A stretch of 64,000 nucleotides of DNA. It comes from Lineus longissimus. Its lineage: Eukaryota; Nemertea; Pilidiophora; Heteronemertea; Lineidae. The DNA is taken from assembly GCF_910592395.1 (NCBI RefSeq), contig NC_088313.1, positions 17,006,437-17,070,436 on the forward strand, read 5' to 3'. The notes under the pieces are model-generated. The model was not told the origin of the DNA. It saw nothing but the letters and a program-made list of their open reading frames with translations, and searched no databases. The position numbers and the translations under genes were made by a program. The number at the start of each line of letters is the position of its first letter. The stretch's first letter is position 1. Of the stretch, positions 50,346 through 61,300 are shown one piece after another.

Positions 50346-53300
50346 TCTGGTGGTCTAGACAGATACTTAAGAACAGCCTATTATTCTGAGAATCTGTGGC
50401 GAAATATGCTGCAGATAAAGTTTTAACTATTAGGTAGCTTGTTGGTGTAAAAAGTCGAAGTAGTGCAAAAAGTCTTTCTGCAACATCAACAAATACCTTT
50501 TAGCAGAATCAAAATGCATCAAACCGTTCATAAATCAATGTTTTTTTGCCAAATAAAGTCGCGGACGCGTTTTAGCACATCTGATGGCTACTACCAAAGC
50601 AGAATAACTCCACCAAATGCTGTTGGCACGAGCTACATTGGGAGTGAGTGCCATCTCGACATGGTCAATCAATCACGGCTTTATTCAATCAGGTTATTGT
50701 AGGCAATATGGTGGTCAATCCATACGAGGCAGGGTGGCACATTTGCTAAATGGCATTTGGGGAGTGATTTATGTCCGTGGGTCGATCCATCATCATTTTT
50801 TTTCAATTTATGATGCTCTGTACAACATCAAGTCTCTCTTTTCTTAATTTAATTTAGTTAACGTACATAAAGTACAAATCCATTAACGTCACATTTTATT
50901 GACTGATATACCAAAAAATATAGGTCCAAAGTCGTTTTCCCTACTCGCTTCTATACAACGTTATGATACTAATGTGGGTATATTTGTTTTCACTTACACA
51001 GAAAACAAATTATAAGGGAATAATTGCCTCATCAAAAATTAAATTGGCATGTAATCTCTTACTCATTTTTTTCTAATGCCATGAGTAATTGGCTTCAAAA
51101 AGATGCCAGAAATCAAAGTGCTATCACTGAACTCTGCCGCCAATATCATAAAATGTCAAGCGGAGTTCGACCTATCCTATTACTAATCAAAGTAAAGTGA
51201 CCTCAAATCTCAGTCATGTTTATTTGATACATTATGTTTTTTTTCAAAAAGACATAATGATTAACTTCAGTAAGATATCTGAAAGCCATTGAGTCAGATA
51301 TGCCGTATTGGAATCGTAAATCCTTCACGAATCCTCCTTTACGCTTCGATGACATGATGGAAGCTGCCCAAGTTCCTTGCAGACAACCCATGGCAACTAA
51401 ATGAATTATGTCAGCAAATACTCCATCCGGGTGTGATAAAAAAAGTCCAACCCTCACCCAGATCCTTAATCTAATACAGACCAATGTAGGTTTGCCTCCG
51501 TATGCATCAGGCGTTTGCCTTCATGTGGTTTCGTGTGTTTTCCCGACCTGTACTATAAACCTCCGACAGGATATGAGGTCTCTAACAACTATTTGCCAAT
51601 GCTTCTCACCGAATGTTAATCACACGAATGCCTTTCTTATTGTGAATGCGCTGTGGTAGGCAGCGTATACTGATCTCTTCATTAACCCCTTGTTGGGCGG
51701 GAGATTCCATCGAATATGGCTGAAAATCCCGAAAAGTGTGATCAATGATATAGTACTATAAAGGTAATAAGGTGAAAATTGGTCTGACTTCCAATTATCA
51801 TTTCCTTCACCATTTCAAGTAATGTTCGGAGATGTGGTATTACAAGTCTGTTTAAGATCAGATCTGTGGCCATAGCCTGAGGGCTAGCGAAAGTCGATCA
51901 ATTTTATATATATATATATATGGGTGTAAATTGTACTTTAGAAATAACACGATTTCATCATTTTGCAACTATTTTGTCCTGTTCACCGCATATTTCCCTA
52001 AAGCCTACCATAATATGATGAACAAATCAAACCTTTCGTAATCTCAAACTTTATAGTCAACACATTACAAAATATGATCCCATAGTATCTTAGTTTGTAG
52101 CTCTACTTTTTCACGAGTTTCTGAATGTGACAAAGGCTCTGATTTCCCGCTCTCATACTGTCACATGTTGACACTGTGTTCCTTTATAACCTTAAGCTTG
52201 GCCAAATATGTCCCTGAAGATATGCCAAATTCATATAATACACCAACAAAGGTAGTATATTGTGTGAAATTGATCTTTCATGTTCAAAGTTGTGTGACCC
52301 CGTGACATTTCCCGACACATCTTTTGTTTCTTTTCTCGTGAATAGTTTAAAATCCATGTGGCAGTCCAGGAACTGGCAAGAGGGTGTTGCATTTTCCCCG
52401 ACTTGCTTGGTAGTAAATGGTCACTGCCAAGCGTCAGTTTTTTGCGATGGACATCGATCTACTTTTCGAAACGTTCACATGACCACAGTTTTCTCTTTGG
52501 TCCTGTTCCTGAGGCTGTGGTTATTGTCGCAAAGGGCAAATATGACTGATTTATTTATGTCATTTGCTTGATAGCACAGATAATACCCTAATTGACAACG
52601 TTTTATTGACACATGTCCCCTGAAGGTCATTTTAGCTATATTTTCTTTGGGCTGTGAGTGCTCGCTCCCCGGATAAACACCTTTAGCATTTGATACCTTC
52701 ATCGAAAATAAATAAATATTTATTGAGAGAATGTAATTCTTAGAGAAAAACAAAACCTTTCCATCTCCTGTACGCTAATGTATCCCAAGGGCAAATGTTA
52801 TATTTTTCTTCCATTTAGCCTTGCCATTGTTACCAAATGCCAGCTGACGATTTCCCCTTCCCTTGAGAAAGCATTTTTCATTTTTGGTTTCGTTTATTGG
52901 GAAGATTCTTTTGCCATGCTATTCCAGGTATCAGATGTACAACCTCAGGTGCTGATCAGAATTCCAAATGGGCTCCTCATGTGACCCTCATATCTTGTTT
53001 CACTGCACACTAAATAATTTACCACGTCGCCATAAGATATAAGTTGATTGTACTCTTTACTGGTAAGACAACTCTTCACTTTTCTCAGTTGCTGTCAGAT
53101 TCCCCAGACTGTTCATCATCAATAATTCATATTTGCTTATACTTTTGGAATGTGTTGAACTTGGACTATGGGTGACAAAATGAAAAACTGTTTTTGATGG
53201 CTTTGCAGAGACAGTGATCCCAACTGTGTTAACAGAATAATGTTAAAATTGAGCCTTAAATTAGCATGAGGCTAATAATTCGGATATGCTATTTCTGATC

Positions 53301-53488
53301 AAAATCAGGACCTATCACATATCGGATTCCACATCCTTCAGCTATTTGGCTACCGGTTCAATGCCAGCAAAGAATTGCTAAATAAAGCATTCAAATTAAT
53401 TACTTTTAATGACAAATTCCAATATGCAGACTGATGATGGGAATTTCCTCTAAATTGTATGCCATGTTCTGGTTTATCAACATGTCAG
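50346..53488. other. No gene supported
   Basis: Overlapping frames at 50463-50847 follow an acceptor-like TACCTTTTAG but have no donor. A TA repeat lies at 51.9 kb. Confidence 0.5.
51904..51921. repeat. TA dinucleotide repeat (about eight units)
   Basis: An uninterrupted alternating TA run in otherwise unremarkable AT-rich DNA. Confidence 0.9.
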
Positions 53489-53593
53489 CTATTGCGTCTC
53501 CCGGATTCGCAGCGGATCTCCGGGATGAAGAGCGTCCAATTATAAAGCAGTACCAGCAGGTGACCCGAGTGTTTGGAGTTTTACCAGCTGGAG
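53489..53593 (+). CDS. Candidate internal exon, GC-rich
   Basis: This 105-bp interval lies between ACATGTCAG and GCTGGAG/GTACAG. It is about half GC in DNA that is otherwise under 40%. The open frame (two leading bases, one trailing) reads IASPGFAADLRDEERPIIKQ and then YQQVTRVFGVLPAG, with a codon mix unlike the AT-driven peptides of random frames here. The frame is also open upstream to an ATG at 53434. No family recognised. Confidence 0.3.
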
Positions 53594-56500
53594 GTACAGA
53601 AAAAAAACAATAGGTCATTTTTTCCATACCTGGAATGTTCAAGATAAATTTTTCTCGTTGCTTTCATGGATAAAGTATTTAAGTTGTGGTCATGATATTA
53701 TCACCACTATCAAACAACATCACCACGAAATTCTGATTTATACATTTTGATATATGACATGGTAGAGTATGGTGCAGTTTTTATTGCCCACCTGATAGTT
53801 GCTTGATGTTGTTTTTTTTTGAATGGTTGTCAGATTTTAGCAAATCCTCTCAACTTTCGTTTGGAAAAAAATATTTTTGTTAAGATTTTCACTCGATGCC
53901 CACTGAAAAGCTTACACGCTGGAAACACGCTGTCATTTTGCTTGACATTGTCATATCCTTTGCATTATCTCGAATAACCATAACGAGGGGATTTATACCC
54001 CGATATTTTTTTATTGCTTCCATCGCTTAGGATGACAAAAAGTGATCATAAATGGTTTCAGAAGAGGATATCGAAGGATCGTTGGTAAATGCTTCCAGTT
54101 ATAAAAATACTGCGCTCTCTCTTTACCTCATGGACTAACTTTTTTTTCATGCTTACACATTAAACCTCTGTAAAACTCTAGGAGTTTGGTTCAAAGAGCA
54201 CGAAAAAAATATACTGTTTAACGTATCGGAAAACAATGATATGAATTGCAATTACAGCATTTGAGGACCATATAGGGTAATCAGGGAGTTGACAGAGGCC
54301 CAACAATTGAAGATGGTGGTCTTCTGCATTACTTTTAGGTCATCCGATGTTATCTGCATTAACTGCTACTTGGGGGATTCTCAAGTTCCCGTAAATAATG
54401 CTTTTTGTTTTACTGTCTTAATGGAGAGCATGTAAGGACACTGTAATGACTGGTGTAGAGATGGCATCTTGACGGTTTCATGTGACTATTCGCAAAATGA
54501 GGCACAATTATCGCGATTCACCATTTTTGCACAAAGAATTTCGGTCTTTAATACCATGCTAATAGCTTTTAGGTCGGCAAAATATTTCATACTAAAGTTG
54601 CAAAAAGGGCACTGGTTGTATGGTTGAGGTGTGATGACTTCGGAAATTCAGGGAGGCATTTATCATATTATTGTAAATGACCTATGTAAACACAGGAAAT
54701 CCATCAGTCAATAGATTAATTTCCATGGAAAATCAATCGAAGAAAAAAAAGTTTTCTTAATTGTTCTCATGTACATACTGCTTTATTTGACTTAAGATTG
54801 TTTAAACATGAAAACATGTTATAGAAAAACATACTTAATAAGGTATAATAAATCATAATTTGACAATCAGTAAAGAATGGAGACGTGATAATTATAGTTG
54901 ATATGTAGGCCTACAGCTACTGATGTCCATGCTTGACATGCAATAAATTATAACCACAGATAATATTAAAGACAGTTTTTACTGAAAAAGCTATTCGCAT
55001 AATCCTGCAGTTCGCCTATACTTATGTTTTCTTCAGGAGGTTACCCTATCCCAACTTTAAAGATACTGTCAGTGGACGTGCACTTTTGGTGAATACGAAA
55101 ATAAAGCTTACTGTGCATGGGTTAGCTTACCCAGATGAAGACTGTATCAGTCTTTTGAATGACTATCTGCTTCAAACGAGAATAAAAACCGCCAATTTGA
55201 TGCACAGGATTTAATTTCCAAGATTGGGACTTTATCTCGTGTGATTGAAGATAAAAATTGTGATGTTCGATTGATCCAGTCGGAATCAGTCAACGGAAAT
55301 TAAGAAATCTATCCAGAATTTAAGATAAATCGCCTGAAACTGTGATGTATATTCAAATTTACTCAGGTCTTGAAAATGTAGATAAAGGCAGAAAGAGAAA
55401 TTTAGTAGCGTCTTTTAATGATGGTGACAATGAAGAAGCTTCAGACTGAAATATTCCTCTTTCTAATGATAACTTATAGAAGTCAGTAAAAGGAGAAACA
55501 AGTGAGAATAGACTTAATATATTGCTCTAGTGTCATCTTGTTTGACTTCAAATGAAAATTCTCATTTTTCTGTTTTGGTTAATTAGTCCAGAATGTCTTG
55601 CAATACGTCATATACAGTAAACAAAGGCATGTACCAAGTCACGTTATTGCAGTGTAAGTTGAAGGTAACCAACAATCTTTAACTATATTACTTAAAAAAA
55701 AGTATATCGAGTTAGATTAAAATATATACAACACGAACATTGTAAGATAGACCTTTAAAGGCGAAGACGTGTTGTAAAAATGTCTTATATCATAAAATCA
55801 CCCACTTATTTCAACATACTTTAAAGTCAATACCTTGCTTTATCAGCATCATCTTTGTTTAATTGAGTGATTTTAAAGAAGTCAAATTCTAAAGTTATTT
55901 TTCGTTTTACAGCAAATATGTTTGTGTCTGCCCATATCAAGGTAACAGCTTCCTAAACGGTACTAGCCAAACTCTTAAGAAGAAAACTAAAACATATTCA
56001 CAGACTTCTCTTACCTTTGCATTCTGTTCCAGTTAACACCTATCCAAGTTTACAAGTGTCTTTCCTTAACAAGAGCAAAACAGTTTATTTTCTATGGATT
56101 TATCCATCTCCTGTACCTATTGTATACATCCATCAGTCAGTGTCCAGTCCATGTCTGACAATGCAATGGACAATGTCATATAACACACGTTAAACGAATC
56201 GCTCACAATCTCGGAACGAAAGCAACCGATTCCGCGTACGAACGCTGTTATAATAGCATACTGAGGCTTTGCCGATCCTCGCTATAGGCTGTTGCTGCTA
56301 TTGAGTCTTAGAAGATGTTCAGTTCCTGATTTCTGATCCAGTGACTTATGGGGAGTACCGCAGCTGATGAATCGCATGGCAGTTGCCTCCTGACAACTCA
56401 ACAAATTATACATCATGGCACAACTTAAAAGGTGAGGTGTGTCTACTGATTTGAAGCCATCTTGATTGATCACATGATGCAAGTAAGCGAGATCTCAGCA

Positions 56501-58264
56501 AACAGAATAAGCATTTAAAGATCCAATGCATGGAAGGAAAGAAAAGAAATCTGAAATATGTTTTATTAGAGTTTATTTCTGTCCCTTATGACAAAAATTG
56601 AAGGATCATCAAAATTGATTGATCCAGAAATTCGATTATAAAGCGCAATGTGTGTACAATGCACTTTACGTGCTTGCGACTCTGTCGGAGTCTAATCACG
56701 CCTTTTAAGATTCAAGATGTCGCCCTGTGGCAAACGTTACACATTTTCAGAAGCAGTCCAATCATTTATTTCAGTTTTTTATGACCAATTGCCATAAAGG
56801 CATGGTGTCGCATCTGCTAGCACGATCAAACCAATTATTTTGTTTGACTCAATATTTTTTCAAGGTTAGCGGTTTCATCTACACCCAATCTCCTTGCTAA
56901 ATAACATGGTTACAGGTCAAAGCTGTGACCTGATACTGGAGCTTTTTCATAAAAGCTAAGAGTAAATTCAAAGTCATCTCGAAGATTCAACTTCTTTTTT
57001 CTGAATTCAGTAACCAAGAGTTTGCTTTTTCTACCATTAAGTAACATGGTCAGCAGACACATCAGAAAAAAACATAACAAAACAAAACAAAACCTTTTTA
57101 GAGAGTACCGGATTTTTGATAGAATGCCTCCAATCCCTATCGTCTTGGATAAGCGGTGACAGAACACAACAGAAAAAAATGTAGAACATATGTGAACCCA
57201 CATTATTGGAGACCCAGCAGACCATATTTGACACATGAGATTATCACTCAGGGTTGGACGGGTGTGACAGCGACCGCATATCAAAATGGGTTCTCACCTG
57301 GTGTGGTGGACCTTACTTGATTGTCGAAAGGGGAAACAGCTTACTGGCAAATCCTTTAATGGGTCTTCCATTTCCCGGTAAGGAAGGTTGATAAATCGTT
57401 ATTGCTTGTGACATTTCTTTCTGGACATCGCCCATCATTCGACATCGACATTTTTTGCACTGTCAACAAACTGACACAGCCTAAACAGCGAAGTGTATAT
57501 GGCAACAACTAACAGGCCTACCCCACTTAGACCTAGCCTTCAAGGTCGATTACAACTGTTTGAATGTAAATATTCAGTGCCTCAAGAATATTTGATAAAA
57601 CAATTAAAAGGATGTAGTGGGTTTAGGAGTTTTACTGTATATCAAAACTTTGTAAAAAAAACCTTGGCTAAAATGTTATGGCCATTAACTATGTAATGCC
57701 ACACATTAACCATTACATGTAATGCAATACATAAGAATTGCTTTATTCTACCCAAAAGGGCAATAAAAGTTGGCGAAGATGTCGCCATGAGGTGATTTGA
57801 AATTCATGAAAACCGAATTCACCCCACAAGTGTTGTGATAAATACTGAATGGGATTCTTAGGAAGGATAGAATAAAGGTTGTCATTTATTCAGCAGTAGA
57901 TAAGTTCTAGTGTGGTTTTTGAGGTATCATGTGTGTAGGCGTTGAACGAATGACGAGTTCATGGGTTTCGGTGGTGTCACCTTTGCTAAACTGTTTACGT
58001 ATCACTGGCGATGACAAAACATATTGTTTGCCTTATTCTTTACCGACAGACTGTAGACCTGACAGATACCTTCTTATCAAGTAAGTAAAATTCTGTCACG
58101 GCAGCCAGGGTTCTGATCATAGTAGCCAAACCTTATCTCAGCTCTGGCCTAAGTGTAGACTTGACAGGTAACTTCACCCCATCCAAGATCTTGTCACACA
58201 GTATTGTTCTTGTCATTATCTTGATGACAGTTAGATTACAATATACACTATGAGCCTTTACAAT
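53594..58264. other. No gene seen
   Basis: Very AT-rich, especially 53.6-56.2 kb, where no frame exceeds 60 codons. A lone GTAGGCCTAC palindrome lies at 54905-54914. Confidence 0.6.
56635..56670 (-). mobile_element. Possible second SINE/LINE 3' stem-loop tail
   Basis: On the minus strand GTAAAGTGCATTG leads through a 12-nt loop to TTGCGCTTTATAA. The arms AAAGTGCA and TGCGCTTT pair with one G-U. This is the same plan as the tail at 47.2 kb (GTAAAGCGC, loop, GCGCTTTATA). Here no tandem A-rich tail follows, so it may be a relic or a chance hairpin. Confidence 0.33.
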
Positions 58265-58382
58265 GGGTGATATGAATAAAGACTAGCAAATGCTTTTATC
58301 TAAATCTCCATGTACATTTACACTAGGCCTTCCTGTACAAAACCGTAGTAAAAGCATTTGCTAGTCTTTATTCGTATCACCC
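58265..58382. mobile_element. 118-bp inverted-repeat element (MITE-like) with 34-bp arms
   Basis: The left arm (58265-58298) begins GGGTGATATGAATAAAG. The right arm (58349-58382) is its reverse complement at 33 of 34 positions, the one difference being an A/G in GTATCACCC. The 50-bp centre has no coding potential. AAT lies directly outside both ends (58262-58264 and 58383-58385), which may be a 3-bp target duplication. The near identity of the arms implies a recent insertion or strong pressure to keep the hairpin. No transposase is nearby. Confidence 0.7.
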
Positions 58383-61300
58383 AATATTACGGCTGGCAAT
58401 CAAAATGGTTAGGTCGTTCGTATGGTTGTTGTTAACATTTTGGACTAGATAGGAAAACATTTTTTGTGATTCGCAATTTTTGAATGTTGTATTCAATTGG
58501 ATCAGATCCATGTAGTGACGTAAATGACAGATTTTTGTCTCTTGATTAGGATTATCGATGCCCCCCCCCGTCGAAAAATGAAACAAAAAGTGATATTTTG
58601 AAATGACATGTTGCTATGATATAGTCGATCAGGTACTGTATGGTCTTCATTAACGAACAAAGTTGGCCCAGGTTGATTCAACAAAGCCTAATCCGAAAGT
58701 GTCACTGTCAGGCATGTCATCGTCCTTATCTAGAACATATGATATTTTGGACAAGGGTACCACTGATCTAGGTAAAGATTTCCTGATTGTCGCGGTAACT
58801 GCGTGGCATCATCGCCTCCATTACCACACTGTGATGATCCAAGGGGGACAAAATTTATGGTCAAACAACCTGCCACGCATATCGTTAATAAAATCGCCTC
58901 TGAAACAGCTTGATTTAGATGACACCGAGACATTGGAATACACAAAAGTGTCATATTACAATATTGAAGCATCGATAATAGCGCTGGGCTGGCTCAAAGT
59001 AGCCATAATAATGTCACCGCGAAATGTGTTCTGAATGTGTACATCCCGCTTTATCACTGCCCATCATTTTGTCTCGATAATAATCTACGAGATCGGTACC
59101 GTATAAGTACACACTGTTGGTATTAGCTATGACATTTGAGGAATTGTTATGTTAATTTGGGGCCTACAGACTTATCATCGACTGAGAAGATATACTGCTT
59201 ATTTAGTAGCCAGGGCTCAGTATTCATTGTATATAACTCCTAGACTTTAATGAACTAGAAATTGATATTTTCAAGGAATGAGCATGACCAGATGTTTAAC
59301 CTAATGATCGAATGCTATGTCTCAGAAGGGGTTGGGCCTGTGCCTACAAGAACAGCAAGGCATATTTGGAACATCATCAAAGTGTACAGCTGTAGTTGCT
59401 CTGTAATTGTACTACACACAGTATGACACTTTGAAAGAACTTAATGCTGTTCTACACAGCTTTTAAATCACCTGTGACACTTTATGCAAGGCAGGTCCAA
59501 ATTGGGCGCCACGACTCACAGTAACCAAGCCAGATAAATAAGGACTTGTATTCGGCTGGAATACAAAATTGATATTTAACGATAAACACCGTGATCCGAT
59601 GTGTGGTTCGGCAATAGGTCATCCGTCTGAGGAAAGGTGCATCAGAATAGCTATGTAGAAATAAAGAAGCGGAATCACAAGACATTAATAACCATTTTTG
59701 ATTTTATATTCATTCAGGGAGTCCCAAAAAGGCGGTAATGCATGTACAACAGGTTAATTTAGAAATACAGGGCTTGCGCGGCGAGAGGGGCTGCTATGCA
59801 CCTTCAGTACTTTCCCTACATTCCAGCAGCCATCCATTGCCTTCCCTCTCTTGTCAAGAAAGATTTTTTTTCACCTTTCATTTCACCATTTGCGCACACT
59901 GAGCGACTCAGTTTTTACAGCACTGAAAGAAAATTCAGAAAGTGCATTTTTCATACTGCAGGAAGGCACTACGCCATCTTATTGGTATGATATTGGAATT
60001 CTTATTGCAATATCATTTGCTTTTTAATCGCAGCAACAAAGTGAATGTCGATGGACCATCATATAAATGATATGCGATATTGATCAATGTTAAATGTGAA
60101 AAGTTTTAGATTTCTACTTTCCATAATATCTTGGTCGCGGGTCCAAGTCTGTCAAAAGCTGATGTCACTCTACCAGCCTAATTCGTGGATTTCGAGCATT
60201 TGAGCCTGACAAATGTCAATTCACGACGACCCTAGCCTTGCTTCTGGTCCATCTGCCCCGATGACTGTACAGTAAATGTATAATTCAAGTCAACCCACAT
60301 TGAAATTAGCAAAAGAAAGTGCCAAGATTATCTCTCAGCCCATTCCCATCTTGACATGTACCAGTATATATTGAGATTATTCACAAAAACGATGCAAATT
60401 GGATCTTTATTTGAGGTTGAAGGTAATATCCCTTTTACCTTAGCCCGATCAATATTCCAATAGTGTGTCAGATATAATTTTCGAAGCTGCCGCCATAATT
60501 CCATTACTTCGATTGATTTCTGCAGAGTGAATGAACGAGATGGGTTTCTAGGCAGCCTGTTTGGGTTTAGACTTAACTGCACCATGATACAGTCAATAGA
60601 AGTACGGTGACAATAGTATGCTGAGGTGACTCCATAGAGGAGGATTATGAATAAGAGAGAACGTCTGGTTTAGTATGGCACATCTTTCAAAGTAAAGACA
60701 CATAAAACTAATCGTGTCGGTATGTTTTTGCTGAATGTGTGACTTCCAGGTAAAATTACTTTATTCCAATCTACAGTTAATGGATTTGTTTGTCATAATG
60801 GAGTAATATGAGGATGCAATGTACAGCGACAGTATTGGCCATTTTGCAGAAATTCAAACGGCACAAACATACTTTAGGTGACACGTTACCACAAAAAGGT
60901 CATGTGATACGCCAAAATGGTACAATGTGTCATTCAAGGTCGATTCCAAGTGACTGTGCAAGTGGGAAAAAAACAACGATCTATTTTGAGATATTCCTTA
61001 AACCACCCGCCGCAGGGCAAGAATCCAAGAGGCTCTGATATTTGACCTTCCTCATTGACATTTTAGAGCATCTATAGTTGAGTCCATTTCAAATTTTCAA
61101 CGATCGACTGTATGCTTTCATGAAACGTACGTCTCCTTGTGAGTATTTGGCATGAAATGTTATATCAATCAGTTAATGGGAAGAAGTACGGACGCGAAGG
61201 TCCCATACAGGAAAGAAAATACATCTTCAGTCCTTCTATAGAAGAACATAATGCTATGTCCTGAGTAGTAATTACCCCGCAAAAGCCACCTCAGTACTAT

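Noticed and set aside
58663-59034. 123-codon open frame, one of the longest
   Set aside because: No splice context or recognised motif; length is within chance for the window, and the opposite strand is open too.
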